NCBI GenBank assembly: GCA_963747515.1
Contig: CAVVFN010000008.1
Coordinates: 744,001 to 808,000 of the forward strand
Direction of reading: 5' to 3'
Length of the DNA stretch: 64,000 nucleotides
Source: Mariniphaga sp963747515
GTDB lineage: Bacteria > Bacteroidota > Bacteroidia > Bacteroidales > Prolixibacteraceae
In this document: in pieces, positions 26,243-34,490 of the stretch
Layout: every line of letters starts with the position of its first letter
Position numbering within the stretch: position 1 is the first letter of the stretch
Program-made: the position numbers and the translations under genes
The notes under the pieces: generated by a model
The model's database searches: none
Told to the model about the DNA's origin: nothing
The model's input: only the letters and a program-made list of their open reading frames with translations

Positions 26243-27491
26243 TCCAAGCTTTAATATTATATACCAAAAGCACGTCACCATGCCTTATGAAGAGCTTACC
26301 GTCGTAAATTGCCGGGTGAGCCCAGTGAGGACCGGTTCCGTCTTCAACTTTAAACGTACTGATAACACTTAACTTTTCAGTGGAAGGTGCAACCAGGGCT
26401 ACATTGCCACTTTTCTCTTCATAGATGTACAACATACCATCCGCAAATATAACAGAACCTTTATTATACCAATCAGTTTCCCAGTTGGTAACTCCGGTTT
26501 CCCAGTTCACACAGGCCCATCGTCCCCGGGAATTATGCTGCCAGTTTGATCCGTAAAGGTTTCCATCAACCAATACTACACCACCATGATGGGTGTTCAA
26601 GGTTTCATTTTTCCATTTTAATTTCACAGAACTGTTATCCTCAGCTATCGTAAATAAGATACCCGGATGATCGTATCCACTCGTAATAAACAGTTCGTTA
26701 TTCGAATACAACACCGGATTTGCCTGTGCACCTTCCCCCTGAGTACCACTATAGAACTTATCCAGGTTATGAAACCATAGTGTTTCGCCATTTTCTGAAT
26801 TGATTGCAATCACATTTTTGGTTGTCTGAACCAAAATAAGATTCTTCCCACCATGATTTATCAAAACCGACGAAGCATAAGATTTTGCGCCGCCAAGACT
26901 ATTGGCTTTCCAAACCTCAGAACCCGTAGCTTTATCAAAAGCAACCATAGTATACTTATCACCACCAGTTGTGTATACAACTATATCATTCACAACTAAA
27001 GGACTTTCTGCATCGCCATGCATATGAATCTGACCTCCGTATTTATCAACAACCTCAACCTGCCACAGTTTTTCACCATTCCCGGCATCAATACAGCTTA
27101 GCTGACCTGTACCACTGGCAACATAAAGTTTCCCGCTATCATAAGTTGGAGTGCACCGGCTGTCGGGATAGGAACGTGTCCATGAACGGCCATAGGCTGT
27201 CTCCCAAATCAACTGGCCTTTAAAATCGTAAGCTGATATCACATCTGTTTCTTCATCTTTAATTCCTGTAATAAAAATTTTATTTTCAGCCACAATTGGT
27301 TGGGAATAACCCTTGCTGATGTTCTCAATTTTCATTACGAGTTCAGGTCCTGAATCCGGCCATTTTTTTAACAATCCTGATTCATGATAAAATCCGGATC
27401 TTCCAACACCACGGAACTCAACAATTTCCTGCGAATTTACAGAGGTGGAAATAAGAATGATAAAACAAAAAAAATATAACTTCATCTGCAT
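26232..27491 (-). CDS. Secreted PQQ-like beta-propeller (paralogue 3)
   Basis: A 419-residue secreted protein: signal peptide (MKLYFFCFIILISTSVNSQ), then FRGVGRSGFYHESGLLKKWP, the conserved opening of this paralogue set. Blades carry DAGNGEKLWQVEVVD, DKATGSEVWKANSLG, NSENGETLWFHNL. The C-terminus GTGPHWAHPAIYDGKLFIRHGDVLLVYNIK is nearly the same as in the two genes upstream. It is the third of three tandem paralogues and lies 21 bases after the second. Confidence 0.85.
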   Translation of the reverse strand: MQMKLYFFCFIILISTSVNSQEIVEFRGVGRSGFYHESGLLKKWPDSGPELVMKIENISKGYSQPIVAENKIFITGIKDEETDVISAYDFKGQLIWETAYGRSWTRSYPDSRCTPTYDSGKLYVASGTGQLSCIDAGNGEKLWQVEVVDKYGGQIHMHGDAESPLVVNDIVVYTTGGDKYTMVAFDKATGSEVWKANSLGGAKSYASSVLINHGGKNLILVQTTKNVIAINSENGETLWFHNLDKFYSGTQGEGAQANPVLYSNNELFITSGYDHPGILFTIAEDNSSVKLKWKNETLNTHHGGVVLVDGNLYGSNWQHNSRGRWACVNWETGVTNWETDWYNKGSVIFADGMLYIYEEKSGNVALVAPSTEKLSVISTFKVEDGTGPHWAHPAIYDGKLFIRHGDVLLVYNIKAWNGQ

Positions 27492-27512
27492 TGTTTAATT
27501 GTTCATGAATAT

Positions 27513-28751
27513 CTATTTTTCCTTTATATCATAAATCATGACTACTTCTCCATGTCTGATAAGCAGTTTTCCATCAGCAATAAATGGATGAGCCCAATGT
27601 GGGCCGGCACCCTTTGTTACTTTAAACTGACTGACTACTTCAAAATTGTCAGCATCAGGTTTAATAAGTCCTACACTTCCACGTTCATTGTATCCGTAAA
27701 GCATATTGTCGGCCATTACCAAAGCCCCTTTTGTATCCCAGTCGGCCACATATTTTATTTCTCCGGTATCCCAAACCATACATACCCACCGTCCACGGCG
27801 GTTATCAAACCAATTTGAACCATACAAATGACCATCGTGCAAAATAAGACCATGATGATGATTATCTAAGGTATGATCAATATATTTTTCTGAAACCGAT
27901 GTTCCTAAAGTATCCATCTCCAACATCACCGCATCGTAATTATACCCCATTGATAAAAATATAGTATTCTCTTTGAATACAGGAGTATTCGCCCAAATCA
28001 ATCCTTCACGATCCCACTTTTCCGGATCCATATATCTATAATTCCATACTACTTTCCCATTTTCAGGATTAACAGCCAAAAGATGCGTCCCGGTAGCAGC
28101 CAGAATAAACCGGAGGTCTTTATATTCATAAATTGTCGCAGAAGCATAAGATCTTGGCCCACCAAGAGACTCAGTTTGCCAGACTGTTTCGCCGGTCATT
28201 TTATTAAATGCAACAACACTTGTTTTTGAACCGGCAGGTGTGCAAATTATTTTATCATCAATCAGCAGCGGAGTTTCGGAATTACCCCATGTGCCATATT
28301 CGGTTTCAAAATTTTTATCTACATCAACAGCCCATATTTCTTCACCGGTTTCCCGGTTAAGGCAAACCAGCCGGCCGGAGCCACTTTGAACATAAATCCG
28401 GTCATCTTCAACTAAAGGAGTGCTTCGGGTATCGGGAAAAGATTGGTTCCACGACCGCCCATAAGCTGTCTGCCACTTAATTTTTCCCGACAAATCGACA
28501 GCAGTCAGATAATCCAGTGTATCCATCATCCCCGAGACATATACCATATTCCCTACTAAAACAGGCGATGAAAATCCTTTACCAATATTTTCAACTTCAA
28601 GAATCAAAACTGGACCATTTTCCGGCCATTCTTTGAGTAATCCTGTCTCAACAAAACGACCATCACGTTCGGGACCCCGCCACTGGGCAAACTGTGCCAA
28701 TGATGAAAAAACAAATAAAAAAAAGAAATAGACTGTAAGTATTATTTTCAT
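27513..28751 (-). CDS. Secreted PQQ-like beta-propeller (paralogue 2)
   Basis: A 412-residue secreted protein with signal peptide (IILTVYFFFLFVFSSLAQ) and opening WRGPERDGRFVETGLLKEWP. Blade motifs include NRETGEEIWAVDVD, NKMTGETVWQTESLG and NPENGKVVWNYRYMD; the end is KGAGPHWAHPFIADGKLLIRHGEVVMIYDIK. Closest relative in the window is paralogue 3 by eye (both share SLGG-x-[KR]-SYAS). No catalytic residues can be assigned. Confidence 0.85.
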   Translation of the reverse strand: MKIILTVYFFFLFVFSSLAQFAQWRGPERDGRFVETGLLKEWPENGPVLILEVENIGKGFSSPVLVGNMVYVSGMMDTLDYLTAVDLSGKIKWQTAYGRSWNQSFPDTRSTPLVEDDRIYVQSGSGRLVCLNRETGEEIWAVDVDKNFETEYGTWGNSETPLLIDDKIICTPAGSKTSVVAFNKMTGETVWQTESLGGPRSYASATIYEYKDLRFILAATGTHLLAVNPENGKVVWNYRYMDPEKWDREGLIWANTPVFKENTIFLSMGYNYDAVMLEMDTLGTSVSEKYIDHTLDNHHHGLILHDGHLYGSNWFDNRRGRWVCMVWDTGEIKYVADWDTKGALVMADNMLYGYNERGSVGLIKPDADNFEVVSQFKVTKGAGPHWAHPFIADGKLLIRHGEVVMIYDIKEK

Positions 28752-28776
28752 AGATAATCAATTAATTTATCAATTG

Positions 28777-29997
28777 TTATTTTATTTTATAAGCCATCAG
28801 CACGTCACCATGACGAAGATAAAGTCTTCCGTTATTTATAACAGGATGTGACCAATGTTGGGCAGTTCCGAGTTCCACCTTTGTACGGCTTTTAATATCA
28901 AAACCTTCAGGAGTTGCTTTCACTAAAGCCAGTTCACCACGTTCACTGTAACAGAACAACATTCCATCAGCAGAAATCACTACCCCTTTTGCCAAATCGG
29001 TTGAGGCATATTTCACTTCACCTGTTTTCCAGTCAACACACCGCCACTCTCTTCCTTTGTCGCCTGAGCCGTAGAGAAAACCATCCAAAACAACCATTCC
29101 ACCAATCCGACTATCCAATTTTTCATTAAACCATGCTTTTTCAACACTGCTGCCGTCTTCATTTAAAATAAGTTTAACTCCACCCTGACCATATCCACTG
29201 AAACAAAACAGTCCGCCATTATAATAAAGCGGAGTATTTGCATGAACCTTGTATTGATTGGTTTGGGGATATGACCACAGCAAGTTGCCTTTTTGAGCAT
29301 CAATTCCAATTATATGATCACCAGTATGAGTAACAAGTAACTTTCTTGCCGGTAGCTCTACCAACAGCGGTGTGCAATACGCCGACTGATCCCCCTTTCC
29401 CGGAGATGACCAAACAAGATTTCCGTTAAAACGGTTTAATGCAACCACATTATTTTTCTTTCCCCCGGGAGTAAGATAAACCACATCACCATCAATCCGG
29501 ACAGATTCCGCAACACCCCAGGTAATATTTTTACCGTCGAAATCATCAAAAGCATTTTTTCTCCATTTAAGGTCACCGTTATTTGCATCCATACACGTTA
29601 ATATGCCATTCCCCGAATAGATATAAAGCAAATCGCCTGCAATAACCGGAGAAGAACGGGATCCCGGATAGCTTTCAGTAAACTCTTCACCGTATGGAAC
29701 TTTCCATTGCAGCTTTCCGTTAAAATCAAGTGCAAAAATATACCCTGTTTTTTCAATCATTCCCGAAAGGTAAATCAGATTATTGGCAATTGCAGGAGAG
29801 GAATGTCCCTTACCGAGCCCTTCAAAATGCCAGAACATTTCCGGGCCACCTGCCGGCCATTCTTTTAGCAGACCGGTTTCCGGATAAATACCATCTCCGT
29901 TTAACCCACGCCAGCCGGCAGCATTTTGCGACGACACTGATAAACCAATAAAAATAAAGAACAGAACCATATAACTTATTCGTTTTTCCATCGCCAT
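28777..29997 (-). CDS. Secreted PQQ-like beta-propeller (paralogue 1), first gene of operon
   Basis: A 406-residue secreted protein: signal peptide (ISYMVLFFIFIGLSVSSQ), opening WRGLNGDGIYPETGLLKEWP, blades such as DANNGDLKWRKNAF, NRFNGNLVWSSPG, DAQKGNLLWSYPQ and a C-terminus ending HWSHPVINNGRLYLRHGDVLMAYKIK. It heads the run of 16 same-strand genes; the 439-bp gap upstream should contain the operon promoter. Two closely spaced ATGs (29997, 29991) are possible starts. Confidence 0.85.
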   Translation of the reverse strand: MAMEKRISYMVLFFIFIGLSVSSQNAAGWRGLNGDGIYPETGLLKEWPAGGPEMFWHFEGLGKGHSSPAIANNLIYLSGMIEKTGYIFALDFNGKLQWKVPYGEEFTESYPGSRSSPVIAGDLLYIYSGNGILTCMDANNGDLKWRKNAFDDFDGKNITWGVAESVRIDGDVVYLTPGGKKNNVVALNRFNGNLVWSSPGKGDQSAYCTPLLVELPARKLLVTHTGDHIIGIDAQKGNLLWSYPQTNQYKVHANTPLYYNGGLFCFSGYGQGGVKLILNEDGSSVEKAWFNEKLDSRIGGMVVLDGFLYGSGDKGREWRCVDWKTGEVKYASTDLAKGVVISADGMLFCYSERGELALVKATPEGFDIKSRTKVELGTAQHWSHPVINNGRLYLRHGDVLMAYKIK

Positions 29998-30436
29998 TAG
30001 ATAATAAATTAAGTTGCTAAAAATAAAACCAATAAGTGATATTTACAATTTCAGGTGGTAATTTATCGTATGTCTAAATAGTAATATTCCTTTACATTTT
30101 GTTTGGAGTTTATTAACATGCCTAAGGATTCAAAACAAATGATTTATACAGAAAACTGTTTTCTTGTATCGGATTTACCATAGAAATATCAGGTATTCCG
30201 AAACCTTCTTTTTCCAAAGTATAAACAGCCATTGCATCACCTGTACTTTGAATTAACTTTAGACAACATTAAACAAGGTCAGGAATTCCTGACTTGAGCA
30301 TAGTTGATGCGGAATTGGATGATATATATTGCAGTCGAAAAACCGGGTGAATAAAAATAATCCCACACGAAAAATCTAATACCCGATTGAAAAAAGAAAA
30401 TAAATTCAGACGAAAATGCAGTATAAGATATATCAT
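29998..30436. other. Upstream region of the redox operon
   Basis: A gap of 439 bp between typA and the operon. It holds a perfect 16-bp palindrome (listed separately) and, on the minus strand at 30122-30232, a 36-codon open frame beginning MAVYTLEKEGFGIPDISMVN that I do not recognise; it is open without a start for about ten codons further upstream, so it may be a gene remnant. No exact Bacteroidota -33/-7 pair was found on the minus strand. Confidence 0.5.
30278..30293. promoter_or_regulatory. 16-bp perfect palindrome upstream of redox operon
   Basis: GTCAGGAATTCCTGAC reads the same on both strands. It lies about 280 bp before the first propeller gene and could be an operator bound by a dimeric regulator. 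Confidence 0.4.
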
Positions 30437-32257
30437 TTATTCAGAAAAAGTTTTAGCCTGACGCTTACGGTCGTGCTCGTTGAGTAGAATTTTACGAATA
30501 CGCATGTTTTTTGGCGTAACCTCAAGGAATTCATCGTTGCGGATATATTCCATGGCTTCTTCAAGTGAGAACTTTACCGCCGGAGCAATACTTACTTTAT
30601 CATCTGAACCGGAAGCTCTCATGTTGGTAAGTTTTTTTGTCCGGGTGATGTTAATGGTTATATCATCCTGCCGGGTATTTTCACCAATAACCTGACCCGC
30701 ATAAACATTTTCACCCGGATCAACAAAGAAACGGCCTCTATCCTGCATTTTGTCAATAGAATAAGCAATAGAAGTTCCGGTTTCGAGGGAAATCAGGGCT
30801 CCGTTTCGATGAACACCCAGATTACCTTTCCAGGCTTCATATCCCTTAAAGCGATGTGCCATAATGGCTTCTCCTTCAGTTGCAGTAAGCATTTGATTTC
30901 TAAGCCCGATTATTCCCCTTGCAGGAATGCTGAATTCGAGATGCGACCGTTCGTTTTTTACTTCAATGTTGATAATTTCACCCTTACGTTGAGTAACCTG
31001 TTCGATTACTTTTCCTGAAAATTCCTCAGGCACTTGAACGGTAAGAAATTCTATGGGTTCATGTTTAATGCCATCAATTTCCCTGATGATAACCTTTGGC
31101 TGCCCCAGTTGCATTTCATATCCTTCGCGGCGCATGGTTTCCACAAGAATGGACAGATGCAGGATTCCGCGACCAAAAACCATGAAAGAATCGGCTGAAG
31201 TGGTATCCTCTACGCGAAGCGCAAGGTTCTTTTCTGTTTCCTTATAGAGCCTGTCGCGCAACTGGCGGGAAGTTACAAATTTTCCATCTTTACCAAAGAA
31301 TGGTGAATTGTTTGCCACAAACAACATACTCATGGTTGGTTCATCCACTCTTATAGGTTCCAGCCCGTCGGGTTCCAGGGCATCGGCAACCGTATCGCCG
31401 ATATCAAAACCTTCAAGGCCAAGAACAGCGCATATTTCACCTGAAGGTACAGGTTCTTTTGTTTTTTCCTTCCCGAGCCCTTCGAAAAGATACACCTCTT
31501 TGGCAACAGATTTAACAATGCTTCCGTCGCGCTTTACCAGGGATACCGGTGCCCCGGGGGTCAATTGCCCGCGGGTTACCTTACCCACAGCAATACGGCC
31601 GGTATAGGATGAATAGTCAAGAGAGGTAATGCGCATCTGCAACGTTCCTTCCTTATGGGTTGATGCCGGGATATGCTCAAGAATGACATCCAGAAGGTAA
31701 CTAACATCTGTAGTCTCTTGCTTCCAGTCGGGACCCATCCAACCTGCCTTTGCTGAACCATAAACGGTTGGAAAATTAAGTTGTTCCTCAGTAGCGTCAA
31801 TACTGTACATCAAATCAAAAACCTTCTCATGGGCTATATCGGGAGTACAATTTGGCTTATCCACCTTGTTCACCACGACAATAGGCTTCAACCCCAGATC
31901 TATGGCTTTCTGCAAAACAAACCGGGTTTGCGGCATGGGGCCTTCAAATGCATCAACTATCAACAGTACACCGTCGGCCATATTGAGCACCCGCTCAACC
32001 TCTCCTCCAAAGTCGGAGTGACCGGGAGTATCGATGATGTTAATTTTCGTTTCTTTGTATTGTATAGAAACATTTTTAGATAAAATGGTAATGCCCCGTT
32101 CCCGTTCCAGTTCGTTGCTGTCGAGAATGAGATCGCCCATGTCCTGATTATCGCGGAAGAGTTTAACCTGATGAAGCATACGATCAACAAGGGTGGTTTT
32201 GCCGTGATCGACATGTGCTATAATGGCAATATTTCTGATTTCTTTCATTGTTTTCAA
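30437..32257 (-). CDS. typA: Translational GTPase TypA/BipA
   Basis: A 606-residue ribosome-binding GTPase of the EF-G family. G1 motif AHVDHGKT at about 14-21, G2 with RGITILSKN, G3 DTPGHSDF and G4 NKVDK are all present, followed by domain II, the EF-G-like domains III and V, and the TypA-specific C-terminal domain (GRGIIGLRNQMLTATEGEAIM, then the RTKKLTNMRASG segment). Length is the usual 600-615. It acts in ribosome assembly and stress adaptation. It is apparently a single-gene unit with its own -7 box upstream. Confidence 0.96.
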   Translation of the reverse strand: MKTMKEIRNIAIIAHVDHGKTTLVDRMLHQVKLFRDNQDMGDLILDSNELERERGITILSKNVSIQYKETKINIIDTPGHSDFGGEVERVLNMADGVLLIVDAFEGPMPQTRFVLQKAIDLGLKPIVVVNKVDKPNCTPDIAHEKVFDLMYSIDATEEQLNFPTVYGSAKAGWMGPDWKQETTDVSYLLDVILEHIPASTHKEGTLQMRITSLDYSSYTGRIAVGKVTRGQLTPGAPVSLVKRDGSIVKSVAKEVYLFEGLGKEKTKEPVPSGEICAVLGLEGFDIGDTVADALEPDGLEPIRVDEPTMSMLFVANNSPFFGKDGKFVTSRQLRDRLYKETEKNLALRVEDTTSADSFMVFGRGILHLSILVETMRREGYEMQLGQPKVIIREIDGIKHEPIEFLTVQVPEEFSGKVIEQVTQRKGEIINIEVKNERSHLEFSIPARGIIGLRNQMLTATEGEAIMAHRFKGYEAWKGNLGVHRNGALISLETGTSIAYSIDKMQDRGRFFVDPGENVYAGQVIGENTRQDDITINITRTKKLTNMRASGSDDKVSIAPAVKFSLEEAMEYIRNDEFLEVTPKNMRIRKILLNEHDRKRQAKTFSE

Positions 32258-32348
32258 TTATTTTCTAAAAGTGCCCGGAGCATACAATTCCTTCTTTTCT
32301 TATCCACCTTATTTTTATGGATGTAAAAAGGATTTTTAAAATGGCGTG

Positions 32349-32356
32349 CAAAGGTA
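32349..32356 (-). promoter_or_regulatory. Putative typA promoter -7 element
   Basis: On the minus strand this reads TACCTTTG, an exact match to the Bacteroidota -7 consensus TAnnTTTG, 91 bases before the typA start. No convincing -33 TTG at the usual spacing. Confidence 0.45.
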
Positions 32357-32515
32357 AAAAAGAATTCTATAGACTAAACAGACAATCTTATAAATTACCG
32401 TCTTTGAATAAATAATTTATTACTGACACTGCTCCTTCTCAAACTGGTGAAAGAATTGAAGTCTTAAGTAAATTCATTTTAAAAAATATTTGTTTACTTT
32501 TTTTTAAAAAAAACA

Positions 32516-32701
32516 GGGAATAATCTGTTTAAACCTTTCCGAAGATTTACGAATAAAGCCAGCGGAACGGGTCTGGGCTTGTATATCATTAAAAGCATAA
32601 TCGAAAAAAACGGTGGGTACATTCAGATGGAAAGCAAGCCGGATATTGGCACTTCTTTCTATTGTTACCTGAAGGAATTTCCTTCAGAGGAGGTTTCTTA
32701 A
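32516..32701 (+). pseudogene. Sensor histidine kinase remnant (C-terminal ATPase part)
   Basis: An open frame of about 61 codons without start codon encodes LFKPFRRFTNKASGTGLGLY, followed by IIKSIIEKNGGYIQMESKPD and IGTSFYCYLK to a TAA at 32699-32701. This is the G1-F/G2 end of a HATPase_c domain: the F-box PFRRF and the G2 loop SGTGLGLYI. The stop upstream at 32480 and the T/A-rich junction at about 32500 show that the rest of the kinase has been deleted. It sits on the plus strand between two minus-strand genes and ends at a shared terminator. Confidence 0.85.
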
Positions 32702-32707
32702 ATTAAA

Positions 32708-32743
32708 AAAAGCCATTATGGCTTGTTGGCGAAAATGGCTTTT
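32708..32743. terminator. Bidirectional rho-independent terminator
   Basis: Stem AAAAGCCAT / ATGGCTTTT with an A-run before and T-run after. It lies 14 bp from the end of the acyl-CoA dehydrogenase gene (leftward) and just after the histidine-kinase remnant stop (rightward). Confidence 0.75.
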
Positions 32744-32756
32744 CATTTTTCAAAAT

Positions 32757-34466
32757 TCACAATTCAAACTTATAGGAACCCATATCGCTCAATTCTGACA
32801 CCCTTATAAATTCGGCATGTGCCTTTACCTGCGCCTTGGCAAAGGTAATGTAGTTTTTTGCAGAACGCAGAAACAATTCGTCGCGGTTGCTGTCGAGCAG
32901 CAACAAATAGCTCATGATGATATGACCGGCCATTTCCACAAGACGGCGGGCATGAAAATCAATATATTCCGTATCATCTGCTGCAGTTACTTTTTTGACT
33001 GCCTGCTCATAATCATCGGTCAATATAATGAGTGAACGCTTCAGGTATTCCAGTTTCGGAGATACGCGTTCGGACTCGTACTCCCTTATGCGGGTAAGAA
33101 AAGCACCGGTTGTGATGCCTCTGATTGCAGCAACTACCTGAAGCTGGGTAGTCCCTTCATATATTGATGTAATACGTGCATCGCGGTATATCCGTTCAAC
33201 AGGATAATCTTTCATAAAGCCTGATCCTCCATGAATCTGTACAGCATCGTAAGCCAGCTGGTTGCTGTATTCGCTGGCCATTCCTTTAACCAAAGGGGTA
33301 AAAATATCAGCCAGTTTTTGGTACCGTTTCATTTCGTCCTTTTCATCCCGCGTAATCTCCCTTTCTTCAGAAATATGCTGATAGGTTTTATAGACATCTA
33401 CAAACCGGGCAGTTTCATAAAGTAAAGTTCTGGAGGCATCGAGCTTTGCCTTCATCAGCGACAGCATTTCAAAAACAGCGGGAAACCTGATTATGGCTTT
33501 TCCAAATTGCATTCTTTCTTTGGCATACTCCAGGGCCTCCCGGTAAGCAGCCTCACATAAACCCACTGACTGAGCCGCAATTCCAAGCCTTGCTCCATTC
33601 ATCAGCGACATAACATACTTAATCAAACCAAGCTTACGTGAACCTACCAGTTCAGCAGGGGCATTTTTAAAAACAAGTTCGCATGTTGGAGAACCAATAA
33701 TACCCATTTTATGCTCAATGCGCCTGACAGTAACTCCTCCGTTTTGTTTGTCGTAAATAAACATGGAAAGCCCGCGGCCATCTTTTGTTCCGGGTTCAGA
33801 GCGTGCCAGGACAAGAGAAATATCGCCGTCACCGTTGGTAATAAAACGTTTCACTCCATTTAACCTCCAAACATTGTTCTTCTCATCCCATGTGGCTTTC
33901 AGTTGAACCGCCTGTAGATCGGAACCGGCATCGGGTTCGGTTAAATCCATAGCCATGGTATCGCCTTTGCAAACACGAGGCAAGTATTTCTCTTTCTGCT
34001 CTTCTGAAGCATATTCATTGATGGTTTCGGCACAGTCCTGCAAACCCCAGATGTTCACAAATCCGGCATCGGCCCGCGATACAATATCGGCAGCCATAAT
34101 ATAGGGGACAATCGGGAAATTCAACCCGTCGTATTTATAAGGCAGCGACATACCCATCAAACCGGCCTGATTTAAAGCTTTCATATTTACCTCAGTCCCG
34201 GCAGCATAAACTACTCGCCCATCCACAACCTTCGGACCTTCAGAGTCTATGCTTTCAGCATTCGGAGCTATAATATCGCCACAAACTTCACCTACAATCT
34301 CAAGCACACGCTCGTAATTATCCATTGCATCTTCGTAATCGAGCGGGGCAAACTGAAACTTGTCCTTGAACGTAAAATTACGCTCTTTAAGCCGTACTAT
34401 TTTTTCCATTAACGGATGGTTCAAATGGAATTTCAATTCGCTGTTATCGGTATAATAATTTGCCAT
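32757..34466 (-). CDS. Acyl-CoA dehydrogenase
   Basis: A 569-residue FAD-dependent dehydrogenase, longer than the classic 380-residue family because of a C-terminal helical extension (about 430-569). Visible are the FAD/substrate segment MAMDLTEPDAGSDLQAVQLKA, RFITNGDGD, the region RMQFGKAI and the active-site SIYEGTTQLQ with its catalytic glutamate. It oxidises an acyl-CoA to the enoyl-CoA and hands electrons to the electron transfer flavoprotein encoded by the two genes directly upstream (24 bp gap), forming a beta-oxidation or related acyl-CoA module. Confidence 0.93.
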   Translation of the reverse strand: MANYYTDNSELKFHLNHPLMEKIVRLKERNFTFKDKFQFAPLDYEDAMDNYERVLEIVGEVCGDIIAPNAESIDSEGPKVVDGRVVYAAGTEVNMKALNQAGLMGMSLPYKYDGLNFPIVPYIMAADIVSRADAGFVNIWGLQDCAETINEYASEEQKEKYLPRVCKGDTMAMDLTEPDAGSDLQAVQLKATWDEKNNVWRLNGVKRFITNGDGDISLVLARSEPGTKDGRGLSMFIYDKQNGGVTVRRIEHKMGIIGSPTCELVFKNAPAELVGSRKLGLIKYVMSLMNGARLGIAAQSVGLCEAAYREALEYAKERMQFGKAIIRFPAVFEMLSLMKAKLDASRTLLYETARFVDVYKTYQHISEEREITRDEKDEMKRYQKLADIFTPLVKGMASEYSNQLAYDAVQIHGGSGFMKDYPVERIYRDARITSIYEGTTQLQVVAAIRGITTGAFLTRIREYESERVSPKLEYLKRSLIILTDDYEQAVKKVTAADDTEYIDFHARRLVEMAGHIIMSYLLLLDSNRDELFLRSAKNYITFAKAQVKAHAEFIRVSELSDMGSYKFEL

Positions 34467-34490
34467 TTTACTGGATGTTATTTATCTGAA

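Noticed and set aside
14661..29997. The redox locus as a hydrogenase, nitrate reductase (nap) or nitrous-oxide (nos) operon
   Set aside because: Only accessory-type parts (NuoEF, NapG/NapH-like) are present; no HydA H-cluster motifs, NapA, NosZ or CxxCH hemes were seen.
13404..29997. Calling the propellers true PQQ-dependent dehydrogenases
   Set aside because: They show the tryptophan-docking repeat common to BamB and other non-enzymatic propellers; calcium and PQQ ligands could not be identified by eye.
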